A DNA stretch of 64,000 nt, from NCBI GenBank assembly GCA_902629585.1, contig CACORI010000001.1:1-64000 (forward strand), given 5' to 3'. Below, in pieces: positions 16,706 to 25,412 of the stretch; within the stretch, counting starts at the first letter, position 1, and every line of letters starts with the position of its first letter. Source of the stretch: an uncultured Pelagibacteraceae bacterium. Lineage in GTDB: Bacteria > Pseudomonadota > Alphaproteobacteria > Pelagibacterales > Pelagibacteraceae. A program made the position numbers and the translations under genes. Under the pieces are notes generated by a model. The model had not been told where the DNA came from. It ran no database searches and was given only the letters and a program-made list of their open reading frames with translations.

Positions 16706-17650
16706 ATGCGAAAAATAATATCATTAATTTCTGCAGCAATTATTTCAGTAGTAAGTTTTACTGGCTTATCAAATGCAGATAGCAAAAAACCCATTGTTAT
16801 CCCAACTCATAACTGGTCAAGTCAAATTGTGATGGCTTATGTTATTGGTGGAATAATGGAAAGCATGGGTAATAATGTTAAATATGTAAATGCTGACTCA
16901 CAAGCAGTTTACGAGTCAATTAGAATTGGAGACGTAACTATATCTCACGAGGTATGGGAGTCTGCTTTTGGTAAATCATTTACTACAGCTTTAGATAAAG
17001 GTGGTTTACTTGACTGGGGAGATCATGAGGCTAGAACTCTAGAGGATATGGGTTATCCTAACTGGGTTGCTGAAAAAGGTCTTTGCCCAGGACTACCAGA
17101 TTGGACTGCTCTTAAAAATCCTGATTGTGCAAAAAACTTTACAACACCTGACTCTCCAGATGGAAAAGGAAGAATGTTGGAAGGTCCACAAACTTGGCAT
17201 GGTGATTTAATTCCACAAAGGGTTGACGCTTTAGGTTTAGGAGATCTTTGGTGGGTTAAATTTGCTGGAAGTGCTGACGCACTATGGGCAGAGTTAGCAG
17301 CAGCTGAAAAAGAAGGAAGAGGAACTATTATCTTTAACTGGACACCAAACTTTACAGATGGTGCTGGTTTTACATTTATTGACTTTCCTCCATACACAGC
17401 TGGTTGTAGACCAGAAGATGGTGGAGATGGAAAATGTGGTTCACCAGATGGTTATTTGAAAAAAGCAGTTAACGCTGACTTTCCAAAAACTCATCCTGAT
17501 GCAGCGGCTATGTTTAAAAAACTTTCTTTTACGACAAGTCAAATTGGTGCAATGGCAGCTTTAGTTGACGTTGACAAAATGACTCATGAAGATGCTGCAA
17601 AAGCATGGTTAAAAAAGAACGAGAAAGTTTGGAAAGCATTTACTAAATAA
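16706..17650 (+). CDS. tmoX: TMAO-binding periplasmic protein (OpuAC/ProX-like)
   Basis: A 314-residue type II binding protein with a Sec signal peptide ending near residue 24 (GLSNA-DSKK). Several Trp residues expected for a quaternary-amine or N-oxide cage are visible (HNWSSQ; HEVWES; GPQTWHGD; FNWTPNF). The glycine-betaine-binding family fold is clear. TmoX is preferred to ProX because tdm is divergent and tmm and tmoWV are close by. GGGG just before the ATG and a near-consensus promoter suggest high expression. A terminator follows 24 bases after the stop. Confidence 0.88.
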   Translation: MRKIISLISAAIISVVSFTGLSNADSKKPIVIPTHNWSSQIVMAYVIGGIMESMGNNVKYVNADSQAVYESIRIGDVTISHEVWESAFGKSFTTALDKGGLLDWGDHEARTLEDMGYPNWVAEKGLCPGLPDWTALKNPDCAKNFTTPDSPDGKGRMLEGPQTWHGDLIPQRVDALGLGDLWWVKFAGSADALWAELAAAEKEGRGTIIFNWTPNFTDGAGFTFIDFPPYTAGCRPEDGGDGKCGSPDGYLKKAVNADFPKTHPDAAAMFKKLSFTTSQIGAMAALVDVDKMTHEDAAKAWLKKNEKVWKAFTK

Positions 17651-17673
17651 GGTAAATAACAATTAAATCTTTA

Positions 17674-17709
17674 AATCTCTCCCAACTAAGTTGGGGGAGA
17701 TTTTTTTTT
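17674..17709 (+). terminator. Terminator/attenuator after tmoX
   Basis: A 12-bp stem (ATCTCTCCCAAC / GTTGGGGGAGAT, one G-T wobble) with a 3-base loop is followed by about ten T. It would set binding-protein mRNA above the downstream genes. Confidence 0.85.
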
Positions 17710-17722
17710 GAAGCAAATTTAA

Positions 17723-18184
17723 ATGAATAAATATTTTTTAAGTATATTAGTAACTTTATTATTTTTTAATCAAACTTTAGCGAAAGATATAAGTATCAGT
17801 GAAAATATCGATCTTGAGTTTGTTTGCGATTTAGAGAAAAAAATAATTAAAAACTCTGAATATAATTATCAAACCTTTTCAGCTAAAGATTTAAATGAGA
17901 AAGGTATTGATAATTTTAAAATTTTATCCAAGAAACCAAAGACACTTTCAATTAAAGGATTGTCATTGTTTCTCTCAGATTCATCAAAATTAAATGTTAA
18001 AGTGGTTAATAAAGATGTGGTTTTATTTAAATCAATTGATCAAAAAAATAATTATTCAGAGTCAGGCATTATCACAAGAAAAACAGGTGAATTAATTCAT
18101 GAAATAACAAAAAATATAAAAAGCGAATATCCGGAAAAATATATTTCTATTTATTCATGTAATAAAGATGACAAAAAAGTATAA
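17723..18184 (+). CDS. Secreted protein of unknown function in the tmo locus
   Basis: A 153-residue protein with an N-terminal signal peptide (MNKYFLSILVTLLFFNQTLA) and a hydrophilic mature part rich in Lys, Ser and Asn. Two cysteines (in EFVCDLEK and IYSCNKDD) lie near the ends of the mature chain and could form a disulfide. No domain was recognised. It starts 14 bases after the terminator of tmoX and precedes two further exported or anchored proteins. Nothing in the sequence ties it to TMAO itself. Confidence 0.7.
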   Translation: MNKYFLSILVTLLFFNQTLAKDISISENIDLEFVCDLEKKIIKNSEYNYQTFSAKDLNEKGIDNFKILSKKPKTLSIKGLSLFLSDSSKLNVKVVNKDVVLFKSIDQKNNYSESGIITRKTGELIHEITKNIKSEYPEKYISIYSCNKDDKKV

Positions 18185-18215
18185 TTTTTTTTTAATTAAT
18201 TTTGTGTAAAATAAT

Positions 18216-18596
18216 ATGATGAAAAAATATTTATATACTATTATTTTAAGCTTACTTATCAGTTCAGTCGCATTAGCGCGAAGCACAGGGTGTAAAGAAG
18301 GAAATTGTGAAAATGGATTTGGAAAATGGGTTTATACAGATAAAACTACTTATGAAGGTGAATGGGTAGGCACCAAGAAAAATGGCCAAGGAATTGAAAC
18401 TTGGCCCAATGGATACATCTATAAAGGTGAGTTTAAAAATAGTGAATGGAGCGGAGTAGGTGTTTTAACTTTTCCAGACGGCTCAACTTATGAAGGTGAA
18501 TGGGCAAAAGGATTCATGAATGGGAAAGGCACTTTTACCTCATCAGATGGAAACCAAAAATCTGGCATATGGAAAAATGGAAAGTTGCAAGAGTAA
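18216..18596 (+). CDS. Secreted MORN-repeat protein
   Basis: A 126-residue protein with a signal peptide (cut near SVALA-RST) followed by about four MORN-type repeats with the pattern YEGEW-G---NGQG---WPNG and YKGEFKN--WSGVGVLTFPDGS. Two Cys occur close to the mature N-terminus (GCKEGNCENG). MORN repeats are beta-hairpin scaffolds that often touch membranes or partner proteins; no enzyme domain is present. The stop is directly followed by the next start. Confidence 0.8.
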   Translation: MMKKYLYTIILSLLISSVALARSTGCKEGNCENGFGKWVYTDKTTYEGEWVGTKKNGQGIETWPNGYIYKGEFKNSEWSGVGVLTFPDGSTYEGEWAKGFMNGKGTFTSSDGNQKSGIWKNGKLQE

Positions 18597-19148
18597 ATGT
18601 TAAAAGAAAATTTTTTTAATAGAATAAAATATTTACCTGAGAATATGAAGCAGTTTGGAGGTTTGTTACTAATAATTCTAATTATATTATGCTCTTTTTT
18701 TGTTTTAAACATAATGTTTGGAGGAGGCGATGAACTTGTTAGAAAAATGAAATTAGAAGAGGAAAGAATTGCGAAAGAAAAAAAATTGAGTGAATTAATA
18801 TCTAAACTTCCCTCAGGTATATTGGTAACTTTTGATGGCACAGATCACTACAAGCTAACAGACGAAGTTTATGAGCAAGTTTGTAAAGCAACAAAATTAA
18901 TCCCACAACGTGCTATTATGGGGGCAAATTTTCTTAATTTTAGAGCTCACGAAATTTACACAATTAACGGAAATAAAATTGATGAAACATTTGTTGATTG
19001 GGATGATGAGAAAAATAAATGTTTTGCTGGGTTTACTGTGAGTGGAAATAATGTTGGAGTCGACGAGTCAGTAACTGTAAGTGGGGAGGCATTAAGTTTT
19101 TTAAGTACAGGAATTGATACAAGGGTTTACTATATTAAAAATTTTTAA
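18597..19148 (+). CDS. Membrane-anchored protein of unknown function
   Basis: A 183-residue protein with a short cytoplasmic N-terminus, one membrane span (about 21-41, FGGLLLIILIILCSFFVLNIM), a short charged coiled-coil-like stretch (KMKLEEERIAKEKKLSELISKL) and a beta-rich external domain. It begins at the base after the MORN gene stop, so the two are translated as a unit. It is followed by 63 bases before tmoW. The family was not recognised. Confidence 0.7.
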   Translation: MLKENFFNRIKYLPENMKQFGGLLLIILIILCSFFVLNIMFGGGDELVRKMKLEEERIAKEKKLSELISKLPSGILVTFDGTDHYKLTDEVYEQVCKATKLIPQRAIMGANFLNFRAHEIYTINGNKIDETFVDWDDEKNKCFAGFTVSGNNVGVDESVTVSGEALSFLSTGIDTRVYYIKNF

Positions 19149-19211
19149 GGAGAACGTAACAATATTATGGATTTAATTTTATCTTAATTTCATATAACTT
19201 GATTAAAATTT

Positions 19212-20240
19212 ATGTCTGAGCCAGTAATTAAATGTGAAAATGTTTATAAGATTTTTGGAACAAATGCTCAAAAAATGCTTCAAGAATCTAATGGCAATGT
19301 TGATGCTAAAACTTTTCAAGAAAACGGTTGTATAGTTGGAGTGAACAATGCTTCTTTTGAAGTTTCAAAAGGAGAGATGTTAGTTGTTATGGGCTTATCA
19401 GGCTCAGGTAAATCAACTTTATTAAGATGTATTTCACGATTAACTGATGCAACAGGGGGTAAAATTTTTATAGAAGGCCAAGACCTCTTACAACTAAATA
19501 ATAAAGATCTAATCGATCTTAGAAGAAATAAAATGGGAATGGTTTTTCAAAGTTTTGCTTTACTTCCGCATAAAACTGTTGTTGAAAATATAGCTTTCCC
19601 ACTTCAGATTAAAGGAATTAAGACAGAAGACAGCATTAGCAAGGCAATGGATATGGTTAAACTAGTTGGTCTTGATGGTAGAGAAAACTATTTTCCAAGA
19701 GAACTTTCAGGTGGACAACAACAAAGAGTAGGTATTGCAAGATCTCTAGCTGTTGAACCTGATATTTGGTTTTTAGATGAGCCTTTTTCAGCCTTGGATC
19801 CATTGATTAGAAAAGAGATGCAGGATGAGTTTTTAAGACTTCAAGACAAGTTACAAAAAACAATTATGTTTATTACGCATGATTTTGATGAGGCTTTAAA
19901 ACTTGCTGATCGAATTGCAATTATGAAAGATGGTATAATTGAACAATTGGATACACCTGCTAATATTGTTTTAAACCCGGCCACGGAATATGTTAGAAAA
20001 TTTACTGAGGAAGTGCCTAGAGAAAAAGTTTTATTAATTAAAGATGTCATGGAGATGTCTAAAAATAATTTAGGTGATTTAAAAGTTTCTAAAGATGAAA
20101 TCATAGAGAATGTTGCGGAAAAAATTCTTACTCAAGAAAAACCAGTTGCTGTAGTAGATAAAAATAATGAAATCATAGGCTCTATTAATCCAATCAAAAT
20201 AATTAATACAGTTTTTGGAGGAAGAAAAAAAAATAACTAA
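19212..20240 (+). CDS. tmoW: TMAO ABC transporter ATPase (OpuAA/ProV-like)
   Basis: A 342-residue ABC ATPase with Walker A GLSGSGKST, signature LSGGQQQRVG, Walker B WFLDEP and switch His in FITHDFDEA. The N-terminal extension and C-terminal CBS-like remnant are typical of the glycine betaine/ProV branch. It energises import of TMAO bound by TmoX through TmoV, which starts 3 bases downstream. Confidence 0.88.
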   Translation: MSEPVIKCENVYKIFGTNAQKMLQESNGNVDAKTFQENGCIVGVNNASFEVSKGEMLVVMGLSGSGKSTLLRCISRLTDATGGKIFIEGQDLLQLNNKDLIDLRRNKMGMVFQSFALLPHKTVVENIAFPLQIKGIKTEDSISKAMDMVKLVGLDGRENYFPRELSGGQQQRVGIARSLAVEPDIWFLDEPFSALDPLIRKEMQDEFLRLQDKLQKTIMFITHDFDEALKLADRIAIMKDGIIEQLDTPANIVLNPATEYVRKFTEEVPREKVLLIKDVMEMSKNNLGDLKVSKDEIIENVAEKILTQEKPVAVVDKNNEIIGSINPIKIINTVFGGRKKNN

Positions 20241-20243
20241 ATT

Positions 20244-22397
20244 ATGGAACTTTTAAAGAGATATCCAAAAACTTTTCAATGGTTATTCCTATTAATTGTA
20301 TTCTTTGCTTTATGTTTTGCAATTGATGTCCCTGAAACATATAAGTTTATAAGAGGCCAAGCAGAATTTGTAAAAGATCCAAATCAAAGCAGTTATGTAT
20401 TTTTAGGTAAAGAGGTTAGATATTATGCTTTTGATGTCTTCTGGAGATTACCGCCATTGCTTGGATGGTTACCTATTTGGATTAATGACTCTTTATTTTT
20501 CTTAATGAACGAATGGATGCCGATTGAAGTTTGGAACGAAGATACTCAAGAATTTAAAAGTCGTCCAATAGTTTTACAAATAAGTAGAAATTTGACTGCC
20601 TTCATGACTTTTTTGATAGAATTAATAAGAGAGATTTTATTAGGCGGTCTCGAAACTATAGTTGCGTTTACCAGTTGGGATTGGATAGATAAAAACCCAT
20701 GGGCTGAATTACCAGGATTACCTTGGACAATTGTTGCAGCAGGCGCAGCGCTACTTTCATACAAACTAAGCGGCAAAGGTCTAGCTTTGTTTGCTGGTTT
20801 AACGATGGTTTATATTTCGGTATTTGGTCAATGGAAACCTTCTATGCAAACTCTTTCATTTATATTAGTAGCTGCTCCATTATCTTTCATTTTTGGTTTA
20901 GGATTGGGTATAGCAGCTTTTAAAAGTAAACGTGTGGAAAGAACTTTATATCCAATATTACTAGTAATGCAGACTATGCCGCAATATGCTGTATTAGTAC
21001 CAGCATTAGTTCTTTTTGGAGTAGGTGATCATGCTGCAGTAATTATTACTATGGTTGTAGCAATACCACCTATGATATTATTGACTCTATTAGGCTTAAG
21101 AGCAGTGCCCCCAGAGGTTATTGAGGCAGGTAGAATGAGTGGGTGTAATAATTTTCAATTAATGTTTAAAGTATTAATTCCTACTGCTAGAAGAGATATT
21201 CTAATTGGGGTAAATCAAGTCATCATGGTGTGTTTTTCGATGGCAGTTATTTCAGCTTTTATTGGAGCAAAAGGTTTAGGATTCAATTTATTATTAGCAC
21301 TAAACCAATTAAACATTGGACTAGCCTTAGAGGCAGGCTTATGTATTAGTTTAATTGCAATTCTTTTAGATAAAATGTCCTTAGCATGGGCTAACAAACA
21401 AACTGATTATTTTGGTAATCTTACCTTCTATCAAAGAAATAAGAATCTAATATTTTTTGGCGTAATATTTGTTATTGGAATAGTACTAGCTTATTTTGGC
21501 ACTTTTTTATTCAAAGGTACTTTTAATTATTTATTCGAAATTCCACACAATAAAGGAATATCGACTGCAGATTTTTGGAATAAAGGAGTAGATTGGATTT
21601 TTGAGACTTTCTTCGTATATATAAAAGCTTTCAACACATGGTTGATACAAGATGTACTTCAGCCAATGAGAGCACTTTATTTAAGAATGCCTGCAATAGC
21701 TACAATAGTGTTAGTAGTTGGTGCGGGGTATCTAATAGGTGGCTTACGTTCAGCATTAGTAGTGTGTGCTTTAACTTTATTTATCGCATTTAGCCCTTGG
21801 TGGGACAGAGCTTTAGTTACAACATATATGGCAACTTTCGGAGTTATTGTCTCTTGTATGATTGGGTTTACTGTAGGAACTTTATGTTTCCAAAATAAAC
21901 ATTCAGCAAACTTTATGTTAGGCGTTTGTGATATTTTTCAAACATTCCCATCTTTTGTCTATTTGATTCCAGTGATGATGCTGTTTGGTATAACTGATAC
22001 GTCTGTACTTATCGCAGTTATAGTTTATGCAACGATACCAGCTACAAGATATACAATTGAAGGACTTAGAAGTGTTCCTGCAGGACTGCATGATGCAGCA
22101 ACAATGTCAGGTGTAAATAAATTTCAAAGATTAACTAAAATAGAATTTCCTTTAGCATTTCCTCACATGATGCTTGGTATAAATCAAACAATTGTATTCG
22201 CTTTATTTATGGTGATCATAGGAGCATTTATTGGTACAGAAGATTTAGGTCAATATATTCTAAAAGCATTATCAGATAAAAAAGGTGCAGGGATTGGATT
22301 AACGCTTGGTATCTGTGTAGCTTTTATAGCTTTAATATTTGATAATTTAATAAGAGCTTATGTTCAAAAAAGAAAAAAACACCTTGGTATTGATTAA
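20244..22397 (+). CDS. tmoV: TMAO ABC transporter permease, double-domain
   Basis: A 717-residue polytopic protein containing two ProW-like permease domains in tandem (about 180-390 and 490-710). Each has its own EAA-type loop: IEAGRMSGCNNFQLMFKVLIP and HDAATMSGVNKFQRLTKIEFP. A fused permease means a homodimer is not needed. This fused form is the TmoV arrangement. It converges with tmm with only 8 bases between. Confidence 0.88.
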   Translation: MELLKRYPKTFQWLFLLIVFFALCFAIDVPETYKFIRGQAEFVKDPNQSSYVFLGKEVRYYAFDVFWRLPPLLGWLPIWINDSLFFLMNEWMPIEVWNEDTQEFKSRPIVLQISRNLTAFMTFLIELIREILLGGLETIVAFTSWDWIDKNPWAELPGLPWTIVAAGAALLSYKLSGKGLALFAGLTMVYISVFGQWKPSMQTLSFILVAAPLSFIFGLGLGIAAFKSKRVERTLYPILLVMQTMPQYAVLVPALVLFGVGDHAAVIITMVVAIPPMILLTLLGLRAVPPEVIEAGRMSGCNNFQLMFKVLIPTARRDILIGVNQVIMVCFSMAVISAFIGAKGLGFNLLLALNQLNIGLALEAGLCISLIAILLDKMSLAWANKQTDYFGNLTFYQRNKNLIFFGVIFVIGIVLAYFGTFLFKGTFNYLFEIPHNKGISTADFWNKGVDWIFETFFVYIKAFNTWLIQDVLQPMRALYLRMPAIATIVLVVGAGYLIGGLRSALVVCALTLFIAFSPWWDRALVTTYMATFGVIVSCMIGFTVGTLCFQNKHSANFMLGVCDIFQTFPSFVYLIPVMMLFGITDTSVLIAVIVYATIPATRYTIEGLRSVPAGLHDAATMSGVNKFQRLTKIEFPLAFPHMMLGINQTIVFALFMVIIGAFIGTEDLGQYILKALSDKKGAGIGLTLGICVAFIALIFDNLIRAYVQKRKKHLGID

Positions 22398-22405
22398 TAT
22401 TCTAA

Positions 22406-23734
22406 TTATTTTAAAAAAGTTTTCATTGAATCATCCATCGCATTTTCCCAAGGCGTATGATGAACTGGCGCAACTGAACCAGTAACAGGTGAAGAAAAAG
22501 ATTTATTTCTATAAGTCAAAATATTTTCAACTTTATGGTGTTCCCATTCTTTAAAGTGTTTTCTAATCAATTCAAAATCTATCTTTGGATAGTCTGACAT
22601 TTCGTGAAGATCTTTTGTATATTCGGTTTGAAAATCAATCATTTGATCTGGATTTTCAAGTTTCTCTTCTAATGCAACCCATTTATTAATATCTTTTTCA
22701 ACTTCACTTTCATTTGGTATTTTAATTTTATTCATTATCACGTCTCTTGCATACCAAGCCTGACAATCAAACATATTAAATGTATGAAACTGATCTTGCA
22801 TTCCAAGATATAAAAGTTTTTGATTATCTTGCCATACAACACCTTTATATAATTTTGGTGGATAAAGCCTGTTACCAGTTTTTAATTGCAAGCTTTGATC
22901 TAAAAACGGAAAATGATGCAAATAACCAGTGCATAAAATTACCACATCAGCTTCTTGTTCAGTACCATCTTTAAAAATTGCTTTTTTACCCACTAATTTA
23001 TCTAAGTAGTGTACCTCTTTCATTCCTTTGGGCCACTTAAATCCCATAGGATTATGTCTGTAACCTATAGTCACACTTTTTGCTCCATACTTGTTACATT
23101 GAAGTGCGATATCTTCTGCAGAGTAACTACTTCCTAAAACTATTACATTCTTATCTCTAAATTCTTCAGCATCTCTAAAGTCATGAGAATGCATTATTCT
23201 TCCTGGAAAAGATTTCATACCCTCATATTCAGGAATGAATGGAACAGAAAAATGACCAGTAGAAACCACAACATAATCAAAATTGTCCTTTAAAATCTTA
23301 TTATTAACTTTGTCTTGATAGCTAATCTCAAATTTTTCATTTTTAAATATTGTGTTAACTACTCTTGTATTAAATTTGATTTTATTTTTTAAATTACCCT
23401 TACTCACTCTTCCAACAATATAATCGTATAAGACTTCTCTAGGTGGAAATGACGGAATTGGTTTGCCAAAATGTTCATCAAAAGAGTAGTCAGCAAACTC
23501 TAAGCATTCTTTAGGTCCATTTGACCAAAGATATCGATACATACTATTTGGAATAGGATCTCCATATTGGTCAGATCCAGTTCTCCAGCTATAGTTCCAT
23601 AAACCACCCCAATCTTCTTGTTTTTCAAAACAAACTATTTCAGGAATTTTTTCACCTTTTTTTTCAGCTTGTTCGAAAGATCTCAACATTGATAAACCAC
23701 ATGGTCCAGCACCAATAATTGCAACTTTAGTCAT
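22406..23734 (-). CDS. tmm: Trimethylamine monooxygenase (flavin-containing monooxygenase)
   Basis: A 442-residue class B flavin monooxygenase. It has the FAD motif GAGPCG (8-13), the FMO signature FPGRIMHSHDF (176-186) and the NADPH motif GSSYSAED (201-208). The close match of the N-terminal third to known bacterial Tmm (DWGGLWNYSWRTG; SMYRYLWSNGPKE) makes this specific. It oxidises TMA to TMAO with NADPH and O2, feeding Tdm; related amines and dimethyl sulfide are known side substrates of the family. The gene is convergent with tmoV and divergent from glpK. Confidence 0.93.
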   Translation of the reverse strand: MTKVAIIGAGPCGLSMLRSFEQAEKKGEKIPEIVCFEKQEDWGGLWNYSWRTGSDQYGDPIPNSMYRYLWSNGPKECLEFADYSFDEHFGKPIPSFPPREVLYDYIVGRVSKGNLKNKIKFNTRVVNTIFKNEKFEISYQDKVNNKILKDNFDYVVVSTGHFSVPFIPEYEGMKSFPGRIMHSHDFRDAEEFRDKNVIVLGSSYSAEDIALQCNKYGAKSVTIGYRHNPMGFKWPKGMKEVHYLDKLVGKKAIFKDGTEQEADVVILCTGYLHHFPFLDQSLQLKTGNRLYPPKLYKGVVWQDNQKLLYLGMQDQFHTFNMFDCQAWYARDVIMNKIKIPNESEVEKDINKWVALEEKLENPDQMIDFQTEYTKDLHEMSDYPKIDFELIRKHFKEWEHHKVENILTYRNKSFSSPVTGSVAPVHHTPWENAMDDSMKTFLK

Positions 23735-23817
23735 TTAAATAATAATTTTAAAATAATTTTTTTTAAAATTAATTTACTAACAAAATACCAAAATTTAAAA
23801 TAAAATAATTCTGTTTT

Positions 23818-25296
23818 ATGAAAAAATTTATTATTTCTATAGACCAAGGAACAACCTCAAGTAGAGCTATTTTATTTGATCTGAAGGGGAAACCGATATT
23901 TGTTTCTCAAACAGAATTTACTCAATACTTTCCTAACGATGGTTGGGTTGAACATAACCCAGACGAAATATGGAAAACTACATTAAAGGTTTTGAGAAAT
24001 GTAATTAAAAAAAGCAAAAAGCTAAAAGGAAAAATTTTAACAATAGGAATTACAAATCAGAGAGAGACAACAATACTATGGGATAAAACTACGGGCAAAG
24101 CTGTTTATAATGCTATAGTTTGGCAAGATAGAAGATCATCTGAATATTGCAAAAAGTTAATAAGGCAAAAAAAAGAAACTATTATTTATAATAAAACTGG
24201 ATTGTTAATTGATGCATATTTTTCAGCGACAAAAATTAAATGGATAATAGAAAATGTTCCTAAAGCAAAAGAATTAATCAAAAAGAAAAGATTATTATTT
24301 GGAACTGTAGATTGTTTTCTTTTGTGGAAATTAACTAATGGAGCAGATCATGCTACAGACGCAACCAATGCAAGTAGAACCATGTTATTTAATATTTCTA
24401 CAAACGACTGGGATAAGCAAATACTAGGAATATTGAAAATACCTAGGGAAATATTACCCACAGTTAAAGATTGTTCGGCTGATTTTGGCCACACAGATCC
24501 CAGTCTTACTGGCACATCTTATCCTATAACAGGAATGGTAGGAGATCAGCAATCAGCAACTATAGGACAATGTTGTTTTGAACCAGGATCACTTAAAAGT
24601 ACTTACGGCACAGGAGCTTTTGTCCTTCTAAATACAGGAAGTAAAAAAGTTTATTCTAAAAATAGACTATTAACTACAATTGGATATAGAATTAATGGAA
24701 AAACAACTTACGCTTTAGAGGGATCTATTTTTATTGCTGGTGCCGGTGTGCAATGGTTACGAGACAAAATAAAATTTATAAAAAAAGCTTCTGATACTGA
24801 AAAAATAATTAAATCTTTGAAGTCCAATAATGGCATTTATTTAGTTCCAGCTTTTACGGGTCTTGGTGCTCCTTATTGGGCAGTAAATGCGAGAGGAGTA
24901 TTGTCAGGTTTGACTAGAGATACAGGTCCAAAAGAAATTGTAAGAGCTACAGTAGAGTCTGTTGCATACCAGACTCATGATTTATTTGAAGCAATGAAGA
25001 ATGATGGCTTGAGACCAAAAATAATAAAGGTAGATGGAGGAATGGTTAAAAATAATTGGTTTTCACAATTTTTAGCTGACGTAGTTGATGTAAAAGTGTT
25101 GAGACCAAAAGTAGATGAAACAACAGCTTTGGGTGCAGCTTTTATGGCAGGACTCCAAATAGGAGTTTATAAATCTTTAAAAGATATTTCTAACAACTGG
25201 CAAGTCGACAGAACCTTTCATCCTAAAATGAAATCATCTAATAGAAAAAATCTTATTAAAGGCTGGGATAAAGCAATTAAAAAAACATTATCATAA
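23818..25296 (+). CDS. glpK: Glycerol kinase
   Basis: A 492-residue FGGY-family kinase with the phosphate-1 motif SIDQGTTSSRAILFD at the N-terminus, the substrate loop ITNQRET and VWQDRR, and the adenosine motif STYGTGAFVLLNTG. It phosphorylates cytoplasmic glycerol to glycerol 3-phosphate. Length is normal. There is no Shine-Dalgarno; a TAAAAT at 23801-23806 implies a very short leader. It heads a glycerol gene set with an ABC importer and gpsA. Confidence 0.93.
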   Translation: MKKFIISIDQGTTSSRAILFDLKGKPIFVSQTEFTQYFPNDGWVEHNPDEIWKTTLKVLRNVIKKSKKLKGKILTIGITNQRETTILWDKTTGKAVYNAIVWQDRRSSEYCKKLIRQKKETIIYNKTGLLIDAYFSATKIKWIIENVPKAKELIKKKRLLFGTVDCFLLWKLTNGADHATDATNASRTMLFNISTNDWDKQILGILKIPREILPTVKDCSADFGHTDPSLTGTSYPITGMVGDQQSATIGQCCFEPGSLKSTYGTGAFVLLNTGSKKVYSKNRLLTTIGYRINGKTTYALEGSIFIAGAGVQWLRDKIKFIKKASDTEKIIKSLKSNNGIYLVPAFTGLGAPYWAVNARGVLSGLTRDTGPKEIVRATVESVAYQTHDLFEAMKNDGLRPKIIKVDGGMVKNNWFSQFLADVVDVKVLRPKVDETTALGAAFMAGLQIGVYKSLKDISNNWQVDRTFHPKMKSSNRKNLIKGWDKAIKKTLS

Positions 25297-25299
25297 TTA

Positions 25300-25344
25300 T
25301 TCAATTAGAAATTGAAAACCGTCTTAAAAATTGAATTTTTTTTT
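25300..25344 (+). promoter_or_regulatory. Alternative hairpins between glpK and glpV (possible attenuator/terminator)
   Basis: TTCAATT (25300-25306) can pair with AATTGAA at 25310-25316 or with a second AATTGAA at 25329-25335, which is followed directly by nine T. The second pairing would look like a weak terminator. The stems are AT-only, so stability is doubtful. Confidence 0.35.
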
Positions 25345-25371
25345 GACATACACTCTTCGATCTAGTTTAAT
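25343..25371 (+). promoter_or_regulatory. Strong sigma-70 type promoter of glpV
   Basis: TTGACA, exactly 17 bases, then TTTAAT. The ATG at 25413 follows behind a GGGGGAA ribosome site. This is the best consensus promoter seen in the window. Confidence 0.75.
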
Positions 25372-25412
25372 TATTTATCTAAGAATAAATAATAACAAAA
25401 ACGGGGGAAATA

